DNA of 50,263 nt from CAYUVF01 sp964448045 (GTDB lineage Bacteria; Bacteroidota; Rhodothermia; Rhodothermales; Salinibacteraceae). The position numbers and the translations under genes were made by a program. The stretch's first letter is position 1. Every line of letters begins with the position of its first letter. The notes beneath the pieces were generated by a model. It was not told the DNA's origin, searched no databases, and saw only the letters and a list, made by a program, of their open reading frames with translations. The stretch covers positions 1 through 50,263 of the forward strand of contig CAYUVF010000027.1 in NCBI GenBank assembly GCA_964448045.1. The letters run 5' to 3'. Below are positions 33,936-42,150 of this stretch, in pieces.

Positions 33936-34454
33936 TTACGCGGGCTGCGGCAGATCGAACACGCGGCCGTGCCAGGTGGCCTCGGCTGGCGTATCCATCG
34001 CGCCCGCGCGCAGCGCACCTACCGTCGTGATGCTGGGGTCGAGCACATGCGTTTCGGTCGTCAATTCCTCCGCCTGAATGCGGTCACGGAACGCGCTGCG
34101 TGAGCAGCTGCGCAGCTGTCCGTCCCGGTCGCGGTAAAAGACAGCGAGCGGAGAAGCCCACTCCACGCCGAGCGACTGGGCAGCCTCTTCGATGGTATGC
34201 GTAGCGGCGTCGATGCCGCATCCGGAGATGGTCCTCCCATCGCCCTCCAGGGTCGCCGCCAGAAGGAGAATGCGATCCTCCAGCAGTTTCACAGCACCCG
34301 TTACCGGGTGCCCATGCGAGGTCCACTGATCGATGAAGGAGCGCACCCGCTCCAAAAGCACGCGCTGCTCGTCTTCCATCAACGACCGTTCGGCAATGTG
34401 GACCCAGAGGCGAGTGTCGTCGGCAAAATCAGGAAAAAGCGATGCGTACTTCAT
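33936..34454 (-). CDS. Conserved Bacteroidota protein (miscalled ABC ATPase)
   Basis: A 172-residue protein resembling a short family widespread in Bacteroidota: RLWVHIAERSL near the N-terminus, FIDQWTSHGHPV, a hydrophobic strand RILLLAAT, and GCGIDAATHTIEEA. Homologues are often labelled ABC transporter ATPase, but there is no Walker A or signature motif here, so that name is not supported. No signal peptide or membrane helix. The function is unknown. It lies between pgl and the K+ channel gene. Confidence 0.8.
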   Translation of the reverse strand: MKYASLFPDFADDTRLWVHIAERSLMEDEQRVLLERVRSFIDQWTSHGHPVTGAVKLLEDRILLLAATLEGDGRTISGCGIDAATHTIEEAAQSLGVEWASPLAVFYRDRDGQLRSCSRSAFRDRIQAEELTTETHVLDPSITTVGALRAGAMDTPAEATWHGRVFDLPQPA

Positions 34455-34538
34455 GGCAATCGGTCAGGGGTGTGACGCAGGAGTCTATTTCACCCTCTTC
34501 TTACGAAGCGGGAGCTTGAAAGATCACCCCGCGGACCG

Positions 34539-35303
34539 CTACGCGCCGGTCGTGTAGGCATCGGAGTCGAGGAACCAGAACAGATTCCGATAGGGACGGA
34601 CCTGGGCGGCGGGCAGCGTTTCATCCGTGGCGTCGAGCACGGCGTGGGCGGCTTCCCGTTTAGAGGCGCCGGAGACGAGGAAAAGCGCATCCCGCGACCG
34701 GTTGATGGCCGACATCGTGAGTGTGATGCGTTGCTGCGGGGAGTGCCGCGGCGGAGCCGAAACGGCGCGCACCCAGGGCGCATCGGTCGAAGTGTTATGC
34801 GGAGCGTCTTCGGGGAAGAGCGAGGCTGTGTGGCCATCCGCGCCCATGCCGAGGACGACGACATCGAACGGGAAATCATCGTTTCGGCTCTCGTAGAATT
34901 GCCGGATTGTGGACTCGTAAGTGGAGGCCGCTTTGGCCGGGGGCGAGATATCCGTCGGGATGCGGTGGACCTGATCGGGGGGAATCGGCACGTGGCGGAT
35001 GAGCGCGTCGTAGGCGACCTGGAAATTGCTGGTGTCGTCGTCGGAGGGCACGTACCGCTCGTCGCCCCAGAAGAGATGGACGCGGTTCCACCGGATTTGA
35101 GAGCTGTAGGGTCCAGCCAGGAGTTCGTACAGGCGCCGCGGCGTGCTTCCGCCGGCAAGCACCAGCGAGAAGGGGCCGTGGCTGGCCAGCACATCTTTCG
35201 CGCAGGAGACGAGTTGCTCGGCTGCGGCCCGGCTCATGGCTTCGTGCGTTGGGAGCACACGGACCTGCGGGGAGGAAAAGGATTGAATCGAAACGGAGGG
35301 CAT
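34539..35303 (-). CDS. pgl: 6-phosphogluconolactonase
   Basis: A 254-residue enzyme of the DevB/glucosamine-6-phosphate isomerase-like fold, which opens 6-phosphogluconolactone in the oxidative pentose phosphate pathway. Motifs are LVLAGGSTPRRLYELL, the VHLFWGDERYVP block, SNFQVAYDALI and LGMGADGHTASLFPE. ATG 35303 (MPSVSIQSF) is chosen because the open frame upstream encodes an unrelated hydrophobic stretch. zwf and gnd, which make and use the neighbouring intermediates, lie just upstream in transcription order, separated by a small membrane protein. Confidence 0.93.
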   Translation of the reverse strand: MPSVSIQSFSSPQVRVLPTHEAMSRAAAEQLVSCAKDVLASHGPFSLVLAGGSTPRRLYELLAGPYSSQIRWNRVHLFWGDERYVPSDDDTSNFQVAYDALIRHVPIPPDQVHRIPTDISPPAKAASTYESTIRQFYESRNDDFPFDVVVLGMGADGHTASLFPEDAPHNTSTDAPWVRAVSAPPRHSPQQRITLTMSAINRSRDALFLVSGASKREAAHAVLDATDETLPAAQVRPYRNLFWFLDSDAYTTGA

Positions 35304-35328
35304 GGTGCAAGTGGTTCGGGTGAAAACG

Positions 35329-35757
35329 TCAGGAGGGAGACTCGGCGCGTTGCATAAACCAACCAACGAAAACGCCCCAAAGCAAGCAATTAAACAAAAG
35401 AGGCGGAATGATTTCCGGAGCGGCAAATCCAAAAAATATGGGTTGGTCGAGCATGACCGGAGCCACCACTACAAATACCCAGAAGGCGGGCGCGATCCCG
35501 TACACCAGTCCGCGGGCTGGAGACGGGTCGGACACGAACTCGCCGAAGAGGGCGCCCCACGCACCTCCGCTAAGGACGAAGAGGAGCCCTCCGATGACCG
35601 CTGCTTCCGGGAGAGACGCTCTCCCGAAGACATGGCGATAGGTTTTGATGAAGAGCGGGAGCGGGCCACCCAGCAGCGTACGCACGGTCATCACCCCGGC
35701 CGGAACGAGTGCACCGAGCGTCCCCCCGAGAAATCCGGCACGCAGCCTGGATGCCAT
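35329..35757 (-). CDS. Small integral membrane protein, unknown
   Basis: A 142-residue protein with about four hydrophobic segments: residues 7-28 (AGFLGGTLGALVPAGVM), 50-70 (PEAAVIGGLLFVLSGGA), 82-102 (GLVYGIAPAFWVFVVVAP) and 115-135 (PPLLFNCLLWGVFVGWF). I do not recognise the family; similar small Gly-rich membrane proteins occur in Bacteroidota and cyanobacteria. It starts 97 bases after zwf and ends 25 bases before pgl, so it is probably expressed with the pentose phosphate genes. Confidence 0.75.
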   Translation of the reverse strand: MASRLRAGFLGGTLGALVPAGVMTVRTLLGGPLPLFIKTYRHVFGRASLPEAAVIGGLLFVLSGGAWGALFGEFVSDPSPARGLVYGIAPAFWVFVVVAPVMLDQPIFFGFAAPEIIPPLLFNCLLWGVFVGWFMQRAESPS

Positions 35758-35854
35758 GAGCTGATTGTCCTTAATTCGAGCACCGATGGACGGCTGATGA
35801 GTACGGTGCGGTCATACGTCGTTACGGGGGAAGCGGTTGCCCGATCGGCCGGCG

Positions 35855-37306
35855 TTAAGCCGAGGCGGGGGAGGTTTGGACATTGAGTTGGTCGGCCGTG
35901 TCTTTCGGGCCCCAGGTTCCGGCCGGGTACGAGTGCCGGGGCAGGCCGGCCTCCAGGAGGGGCGTGTACAGGGTCCACGACGCCTCAACCTCATCTGCGC
36001 GCACGAAGAGCGTCTGATCGCCCGTGATGATGTCCCGCAGCAGCGTTTCGTAGGCGTCGGGAATAGGCGCAAAGGCGTCTTCGTATCGAAAGCTCAGTTC
36101 TTGCGTTTCCAGCTCCAGTGTCTCGCCGGGCTTTTTGACCTCGAAACGTAGGTCAAAGCCCTCATTCGGCTGGAGGGTAATAACCAGCACGTTGGGACTC
36201 ACGTTGCACGGAGCGCCATCAGTCGACGGATTTTGGAAGATCGAGACGGGCGCGCAGCGGAAGTGGACAGTGATTTGCGTCAGCTTCTCCGGGAGTCGTT
36301 TCCCGGTGCGCAGATGGAAAGACACGCCCTGCCAGCGCCAATTGCTGATGCGAATCGGGAGGGAGACAAACGTTTCCGTGGTCGAATCGTCGGGTACACC
36401 CGTTTCATCGCGGTATGCCAGCAGTGATTCCCCGTTGGCCGTGCCTTCCACATATTGGCCGAGCACGACCTCATCCGGGTCGATCGGCTGAGCAGATTTC
36501 AGCACCTTGACCTTTTCGCTGCGGATTGCGTCGGCCTCGAAGCTGGAGGGGGGCTCCATTGCGATGAGCGTGAGCAGTTGCGTCAGATGGTTTTGCACCA
36601 TATCGCGCAGGTGCCCCGACGAATCGTAATAGCCGGCCCGCTGCTCGACGCCCAGCGACTCAGCCACTGTAATGTCGATCCGCTCAATCCGATCCCGATT
36701 CCATATCGATTCGAAGATGGCGTTTCCGAATCGAAAGGCCAGCAGGTTTTGAACGGTTTCCTTTCCGAGATAGTGGTCGATCCGGTAGATCTGATCCTCA
36801 TCGAAGTAGGTATGGACCCGTTCATTCAGTGACTGCGCCGAGGCGAGGTCGCGCCCAAACGGTTTCTCGATGACGAGGCGGGTCCACCCGTCGCTGTCGT
36901 TCAGTCCCACCGTGCCGAGCGCTTCGATGGTGGGAGCGTACACGCTGGGCGGAAGAGAGAGATAGAACGCCCGGTTGCCCGGCAAGTCGTGCTCGGCCTC
37001 CAGCGCCCGGATGCGCGACTGAAGCCCGTCGTAGTCGTCTCCGTCTTCGCCAAGTGACTGGTAGAATAGCTGATGGTCGCACCACTGCAACAACTCGCGC
37101 TCGGAAAACTGCTCTGCCAGCGAGGAGCGCGCTTCGCGGCGAAAGCGCGCATCCGACCAATCGGAACGGGATACGCCCAGGATGTAGCAGTTCTCAGCGA
37201 CCTTCTCATTCTGCATCAAGTGGTAGAGCGCCGGAAGCAGCTTGCGATGGGTGAGATCGCCCGTCGCACCGAAAATGACAAACAGGTGAGGATCGATCTG
37301 AGACAT
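35855..37306 (-). CDS. zwf: Glucose-6-phosphate dehydrogenase
   Basis: A 483-residue enzyme that oxidises glucose-6-phosphate and makes NADPH, the entry to the oxidative pentose phosphate pathway. The N-terminal VIFGATGDLTHRKLLPAL binds NADP, and RIDHYLGKETVQNLLAFRF is the substrate-binding signature. ATG 37306 (MSQIDPHLFVIFG) gives the usual start; codons upstream fall in the heptamer-rich spacer. gnd precedes it by 66 bases on the same strand. Confidence 0.95.
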   Translation of the reverse strand: MSQIDPHLFVIFGATGDLTHRKLLPALYHLMQNEKVAENCYILGVSRSDWSDARFRREARSSLAEQFSERELLQWCDHQLFYQSLGEDGDDYDGLQSRIRALEAEHDLPGNRAFYLSLPPSVYAPTIEALGTVGLNDSDGWTRLVIEKPFGRDLASAQSLNERVHTYFDEDQIYRIDHYLGKETVQNLLAFRFGNAIFESIWNRDRIERIDITVAESLGVEQRAGYYDSSGHLRDMVQNHLTQLLTLIAMEPPSSFEADAIRSEKVKVLKSAQPIDPDEVVLGQYVEGTANGESLLAYRDETGVPDDSTTETFVSLPIRISNWRWQGVSFHLRTGKRLPEKLTQITVHFRCAPVSIFQNPSTDGAPCNVSPNVLVITLQPNEGFDLRFEVKKPGETLELETQELSFRYEDAFAPIPDAYETLLRDIITGDQTLFVRADEVEASWTLYTPLLEAGLPRHSYPAGTWGPKDTADQLNVQTSPASA

Positions 37307-37313
37307 TTCCGAG

Positions 37314-37341
37314 TGTCGATTTTCGATTGTGGAATTACGGA
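37314..37341. repeat. Heptamer-period repeat in gnd-zwf spacer
   Basis: On the plus strand four degenerate heptamers follow each other: TGTCGAT, TTTCGAT, TGTGGAA and TTACGGA. They occupy most of the gap directly upstream of zwf. The pattern resembles the arrays before pntAB, pntB and ade. Confidence 0.5.
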
Positions 37342-37372
37342 GTGGGTGGGACACGGATGCTCGGTAAAATCG

Positions 37373-38284
37373 TCACTCGTCACTCGATTTGACCGCGTGG
37401 CCGCCGAACTGATTGCGCATGGCGGCGAGTAGCTTGTGTGTGTACGAATCTTCCACCCGCGAGTCGAGCCGGCTGATGAGCGCGTCGGTGATGACGGGCG
37501 CGGGCACGTCGAGGTCGATGGCTTCCTTCACCGTCCAACGCCCCTCGCCGGAGTCGTCCACCCACGGGGCGATATCGGGAAGCGTGTCGTCGTCTTCCAG
37601 CGCCCGGGCCGTGAGGTCGAGCAGCCACGAGCGGATGACCGACCCGAAGCGCCACGTCTCGGCGATCTGGTGCAGGTCGAGGTCGAACTCGGGCTTGGCC
37701 TGCAGGATGTCGAAGCCCTCGGCATAGGCCTGCATCACGCCGTATTCGATGCCGTTGTGCACCATCTTGACGAAGTGCCCGGAGCCGACGGGCCCCATGT
37801 GGCCCCAGCCCTTGTCCGGCCCCGGCGCGAGCGTTTTGAGCGCGGGTCGTAGCACGTCCACGGCCGCGTCCGGGCCGCCCACCATCATGCTGTAGCCCTG
37901 CTCCAGGCCCCACACGCCGCCGGAGGTGCCCACGTCCATGTAGTGCAGCCCGTGCGCCTTAACCCGGTCGGCACGCTCCAAGGTGTCTTTGTAGTTCGAG
38001 TTGCCGCCGTCGACGAAGATGTCGCCCTCATCCAGCAGCGGGATCAGCGTGTCGATGGTTTGGTCGACGGGGTCGCCCGCGGGTACCATCATCCACAGCA
38101 CGCGCGGCGGGTCGAGTTGGTCGACGAGCCCGTCAAGCGCAGTCGCTCCGGCGGCGCCTTCCGATTCGAGTTCGTGCACGGTGGCTTCGTCAAGGTCGAA
38201 GCCCACGACGTCGTGGCCATCGCGCAGAAGGCGGCGCGTCATGTTTGCGCCCATCTTGCCGAGGCCGATCATTCCAAGTTTCAT
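37373..38284 (-). CDS. gnd: 6-phosphogluconate dehydrogenase, short type
   Basis: A 303-residue decarboxylating dehydrogenase converting 6-phosphogluconate to ribulose-5-phosphate. The N-terminal MKLGMIGLGKMGANM binds the dinucleotide, followed by VDGGNSNYKDT, the DVGTSGGVWGLEQG substrate loop and the KMVHNGIEYGVMQAYAEGF signature. Its length near 300 places it with the short, often NAD-preferring tetrameric enzymes (GntZ/YqeC-like) rather than the 470-residue Gnd. The residue after the second strand is Asp (GFDLDEA), which also favours NAD. It is upstream of zwf in the same operon. Confidence 0.93.
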   Translation of the reverse strand: MKLGMIGLGKMGANMTRRLLRDGHDVVGFDLDEATVHELESEGAAGATALDGLVDQLDPPRVLWMMVPAGDPVDQTIDTLIPLLDEGDIFVDGGNSNYKDTLERADRVKAHGLHYMDVGTSGGVWGLEQGYSMMVGGPDAAVDVLRPALKTLAPGPDKGWGHMGPVGSGHFVKMVHNGIEYGVMQAYAEGFDILQAKPEFDLDLHQIAETWRFGSVIRSWLLDLTARALEDDDTLPDIAPWVDDSGEGRWTVKEAIDLDVPAPVITDALISRLDSRVEDSYTHKLLAAMRNQFGGHAVKSSDE

Positions 38285-38358
38285 AGGAGGAGTCGTTTCA
38301 TTGTCCGAAAAGATTCGAAGAGGAACGAGCTACGTCGTCCGGGTTGCTGTGGGGGGGA

Positions 38359-39210
38359 TCAGTGCATGGCCTCAACGAGCAAGAGGCTGGCGGTCAGGGT
38401 AAACAGGATGCCGAGAAAAATTTCCATCGCGCGGTCCGAGACGCGCTTCGCGAGCATCGGTCCGAGCTGTGCGCCGATGATGACGCCGGGCACGGTGAAG
38501 AGTAACAGGTTCAGCATGCGGGTCAAATCGGCCATGCCGCCCTGGGCGAACTGCATCACGTGCCCCGCGGAAGCCACGAGCGCCGTGATGGCCACGACGA
38601 ACACGCTGGTCGCTACGGAGACGCTGCTCGGCACGCGGCAGCGCTGAAGTAGAAAGTAGCCGTTGAGCTCGCCGAGGCCGGAGGACACCATGCCCACGAA
38701 CAGCCCGCCCACGCCGGCGATGAGCCGGCCCTCCGTCTTATTGCACACCGTGTAGCAGTACTGCTCGCCATCGGCGGCGACGAGGCAGCTCTCGGCCTCC
38801 TCCGGCGACTCTTCGGCCAGGGCGTCCATCTGCGCGTGCAGCTCTTCGTCCGGCGAGCGCAAGAAGCTCACGGCCACGGCGAAGAGACCCATCCCGAGCA
38901 CCGTCTTGAGCAGATCGGCGGCGATGTAGTGGGCCGCAAATGTGCCAATGATGGCGGCGGGCACGGTGGCCATGAGCAGGGCGCTGCCGAGCTCGTAGTC
39001 GATGAGCTTGCGGCGGATGTAGGCATAGAGCCCGCTTCCAAAGCCAAACACCTCGATCACCAGCCCGGAACCGATGGCCAGCTCGGGTGAGAGACCCAGT
39101 CCCAGGATGAAGAGCGGCGCAAAGAACGTGGCCCCGCCCACGCCGGAGGCCATCGCCACCGTCGCGATGACAATGGCGATGGGTAGCATGTACCAGAACG
39201 CGAAGCTCAT
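38359..39210 (-). CDS. TauE/SafE-family sulfite/anion exporter-like permease
   Basis: A 283-residue permease with seven to eight hydrophobic helices in two TauE repeats (GVGGATFFAPLFILGLGLSPELAIGSGL in the first, shown here as GVGGATFFAPLF; VGMVSSGLGELNGYFLLQRC in the second). A hydrophilic loop between the repeats (about 118-160) carries four Cys (two in SCLVAADGEQYC, one in YTVC, and one in the following helix region). Family members export sulfite, sulfoacetate or related anions, but most are uncharacterised. It is embedded between tal-pgi and gnd, with no obvious sulfur gene nearby. Confidence 0.87.
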   Translation of the reverse strand: MSFAFWYMLPIAIVIATVAMASGVGGATFFAPLFILGLGLSPELAIGSGLVIEVFGFGSGLYAYIRRKLIDYELGSALLMATVPAAIIGTFAAHYIAADLLKTVLGMGLFAVAVSFLRSPDEELHAQMDALAEESPEEAESCLVAADGEQYCYTVCNKTEGRLIAGVGGLFVGMVSSGLGELNGYFLLQRCRVPSSVSVATSVFVVAITALVASAGHVMQFAQGGMADLTRMLNLLLFTVPGVIIGAQLGPMLAKRVSDRAMEIFLGILFTLTASLLLVEAMH

Positions 39211-39249
39211 GCCTCGGGGCAGGCGTGGGAGATCAGCTTACGAAGCGGA

Positions 39250-42024
39250 TTACGCAGTGGCCGTCAGAGCCGACTCGACGGCATCGAGCAGGCGGCGAAG
39301 CCCGGCTTCTGCGTCGGCACCGAGCTGGACACGCAGTACCGTCCGATTCTGCTCGCGCAGCGCCCGATAGTCGCCGATCGCCTGCGCGCGGATCAGCTCG
39401 CGGAACGTGAAGTCCGTCTCCGGCACAGGCACCTCGGCCTCCGGCGTGTCGACGAGCTGGAGGGCGAGGATCGTGTTCGGCCCGCCCTTGTGGAGCTGGC
39501 CGGTCGAGTGCAGGAAGCGCGGCCCGACGCCGAGTGTGGTCGCCAGGTGCAGCCGGTCGCGCAGCGTTTCCACGAGCTGCTGCAGCGCCTCGTTCGTCGT
39601 ATCCGTCGGCGCAAGGTAGGCTTGAATCGAGAAGTAGTCGTCGGCGTCGGCCTCGGTGAAGAGGGCGCCGAGGGCGCGGGCGAGCGCCTCCGTATCGCCG
39701 CTGTCGACCTCGTCGACCTCAGCCTGCCCGTTGCCGGCGGCGCCTTGCATGGCCTGCTTGGCCAGCTTCTTGGCGGCTTCCACGTTGGGCTGGTTGAACG
39801 GATGGATACCGAGCACGGCGCCCGCCGCGGCGGTGGCCACCTCCCAGCGGTACATCTCGCGGGCCAGGTCGCGCCGGTCGCTCAGCGTGATGCGGACGAC
39901 CGGGTAGCCGGCCTGTTCGAGCGCGTCGAGCTTGGCGTGATGATCGACGTCCTCATCGCCGTCGAGGTGGAAGTGGACGAACAGGCGGTCCGTGCCGTAC
40001 GCCTTGGGCGGGCCCAGCGGCTCGCCGGCCACGGGCACGATGCCTTCGTCGTCCTTGCCCGTGCTTTCGGCGATGAGCTGCTCCAGCCAGGCCGGGAAGG
40101 TCGCCAGCGTCGGCGAGGTCGTAAACGTCACCTTGTCGCGCCCCGCGAGGGCCATCTCGCCGAGCACGGCGCCCGCTTCGATGCCGGACGGACTACTTGT
40201 CGCTCGTTGAAAGGCCGTTTCCTGCGCCAGCGAGCGCGCCCGCTCCAGCAGCGTCGACACGTCGATGCCCATCAGGGCCGCCGGCACGAGGCCGAAGTGC
40301 GTCAGCGCCGAGTAGCGGCCGCCGACGTTCGGGTTGGCCGTGAACACGCGCCGGAAGCCGCGCTCCGCACCCAGCTTTGTGAGCTGCGAGCCGGGGTCAG
40401 TGACGGCGATGAAGTGGTCACCCGGCGTATCGGTGGTGCCGCTCACCGCATCCCAAAAGAAGCGGAAGAAGGAGAGCGTCTCCGTTGTGGTGCCGCTCTT
40501 GGAGGCGATGACAAACAGCGTGCGCGACAGGTCGAGATCGGCCTCTAAGGCGCGGATGGCGTCGGGGTGTGTGCTGTCGAGGATGGTGAGGTTGGGATAG
40601 CCCTCCGCCGGGCCGAAGACGGTGCTGAAGACGTCCGGCGCGAGGCTAGAGCCGCCCATCCCGCACACCACCACGTCGTCGAAATCATCCTTCACTGCGT
40701 GGGCGAAGGCCATGATCTCCTCCGCATCGTGCTCCATCGACGTCGGCAGTTGGAGCCAGTCGAGCCGGTTTGTGAGCTCCGGGGTATCTTCGTCGGCCCA
40801 GATCGTCGGATCGTGCTCCCAGAGCCGCGGTGCGAAGTCGGCGGCGTCCCAGTCGCGCATCCGCTCGTCGATGTCGTCCTGCACCGAGCCCAGCGAGAAC
40901 GTGATCGCCGGGTCGGTCGACGGCGCGAGCGCTTGCCGCTTGTCCTCGATGGTCGCCAGCAGGTCGTCAAACGGATCCGAAAACTTCTCGATGCCCTCTT
41001 CCTGCAGCTGCTCGGTGACCGCGTCGAGGTCGATGCCGAGGTCGGCCAGATCGGCCAGGATCTGTTCGGCGCGGTCGAGGTCCTCTTCGATCGTATCGCC
41101 GCGAACCGTGCCGTGGTCACGGAAGGCGTCGAGCGTGTGCGGCGGCACCGTGTTCACCGTGTCCGGGCCGATGAGCTCCTCGACGTACAGCACGTCCGAG
41201 TAGTCGGGGTTCTTCGTGCTCGTCGAGGCCCAGAGCGGCCGCTGCACGAGCGCGCCCTGGTCGCGCAGCTCGGCGAAACGGTCGCCGTAAAAGATTTGCT
41301 TGAAGCGCTGGTAAACGACCTTCGCGTTGGCGATGGCCACGTCGCCGCCGTGGAAGTCAACGTCCGGCTGCATCGTCTCGAAGGCCGCGTCGATCTTGCG
41401 CGAGACCCGGCTGATGAAGAAGGAGGCGACGGAGTGGATGCCGGTTGGGTCCTCGCCGTGTTCCACACGGCGCTCCAGGCCGCGGATGTACGCCTCGGCC
41501 GTGGCCTCGTAGTGATCCATCGAGAACATGAGGGTGATGTTCACATTGATCCCCTCGCTGATGAGCTGCTCGATGGCTGGGATGCCTTCCTCGGTGGCCG
41601 GGACCTTGATCATCAGGTTGGGCCGGTCCACGGCGTGCCAGAGGCGCCGTGCCTCGTCGATGGTGCCCTGTGTGTCGCGGGCGAGATGGGGCGAGACCTC
41701 CAGGCTTACGAGGCCGTCGCTGTCGGCGTCGTCGAACACCGGACGCAAGATGTCGCAGGCGCGCTGGATGTCGGCGATGGCGATCTGCTCGTACAGATCG
41801 GTCGCGTCGGCATCGGGATCCTGCTGGATGAGCGCCTGCAGGTCGTCATCGTACTCGCCGGTGCCGCCGATGGCTTCTTGGAAGATCGACGGGTTGGAGG
41901 TCATCCCGCGCAGGTTGTCCTCGTCGATCAGCTGCTGGAGGTCGCCGCTCGTCAGGAGGCTGCGGCGGATGTAGTCGAGCCAGAGCGATTGGCCGTGGTC
42001 GCGGAGGGCATCAGTCGGTGTCAT
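39250..42024 (-). CDS. tal-pgi: Bifunctional transaldolase/glucose-6-phosphate isomerase
   Basis: A 924-residue fusion. Residues 1 to about 365 are transaldolase, with GMTSNPSIFQEAI and the Schiff-base lysine Lys140 in NLMIKVPATEEG. From about 390 the protein is a glucose-6-phosphate isomerase with VVCGMGGSSLAPDVFS, VIASKSGTTTETLSFF and the C-terminal HPFNQPNVEAAKK region. Such fusions occur in several bacterial groups and join glycolysis to the non-oxidative pentose phosphate branch. ATG 42024 (MTPTDALRDHGQ) is the start. With zwf, pgl and gnd it covers most of the pathway in one cluster. Confidence 0.94.
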   Translation of the reverse strand: MTPTDALRDHGQSLWLDYIRRSLLTSGDLQQLIDEDNLRGMTSNPSIFQEAIGGTGEYDDDLQALIQQDPDADATDLYEQIAIADIQRACDILRPVFDDADSDGLVSLEVSPHLARDTQGTIDEARRLWHAVDRPNLMIKVPATEEGIPAIEQLISEGINVNITLMFSMDHYEATAEAYIRGLERRVEHGEDPTGIHSVASFFISRVSRKIDAAFETMQPDVDFHGGDVAIANAKVVYQRFKQIFYGDRFAELRDQGALVQRPLWASTSTKNPDYSDVLYVEELIGPDTVNTVPPHTLDAFRDHGTVRGDTIEEDLDRAEQILADLADLGIDLDAVTEQLQEEGIEKFSDPFDDLLATIEDKRQALAPSTDPAITFSLGSVQDDIDERMRDWDAADFAPRLWEHDPTIWADEDTPELTNRLDWLQLPTSMEHDAEEIMAFAHAVKDDFDDVVVCGMGGSSLAPDVFSTVFGPAEGYPNLTILDSTHPDAIRALEADLDLSRTLFVIASKSGTTTETLSFFRFFWDAVSGTTDTPGDHFIAVTDPGSQLTKLGAERGFRRVFTANPNVGGRYSALTHFGLVPAALMGIDVSTLLERARSLAQETAFQRATSSPSGIEAGAVLGEMALAGRDKVTFTTSPTLATFPAWLEQLIAESTGKDDEGIVPVAGEPLGPPKAYGTDRLFVHFHLDGDEDVDHHAKLDALEQAGYPVVRITLSDRRDLAREMYRWEVATAAAGAVLGIHPFNQPNVEAAKKLAKQAMQGAAGNGQAEVDEVDSGDTEALARALGALFTEADADDYFSIQAYLAPTDTTNEALQQLVETLRDRLHLATTLGVGPRFLHSTGQLHKGGPNTILALQLVDTPEAEVPVPETDFTFRELIRAQAIGDYRALREQNRTVLRVQLGADAEAGLRRLLDAVESALTATA

Positions 42025-42150
42025 GGCTGGGTCGGGGTTGGGTGAAAGCAGCGCGCGTTTCGTACGGATCGGTCGTGTTGACAAGCAGGAGTCACAACAT
42101 AACGAAACACGAGCAGAATAGGGGATTTGGTTCGCCGCTTGAAGGAATGG

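Noticed and set aside
33936..34454. ABC transporter ATPase label for the 172-residue protein
   Set aside because: No Walker A, signature or Walker B motif is present; the label is a propagated misannotation of this family.
40567..42045. 492-codon plus-strand frame opposite tal-pgi
   Set aside because: Val/Arg/Asp-rich shadow of a strongly supported fusion gene.
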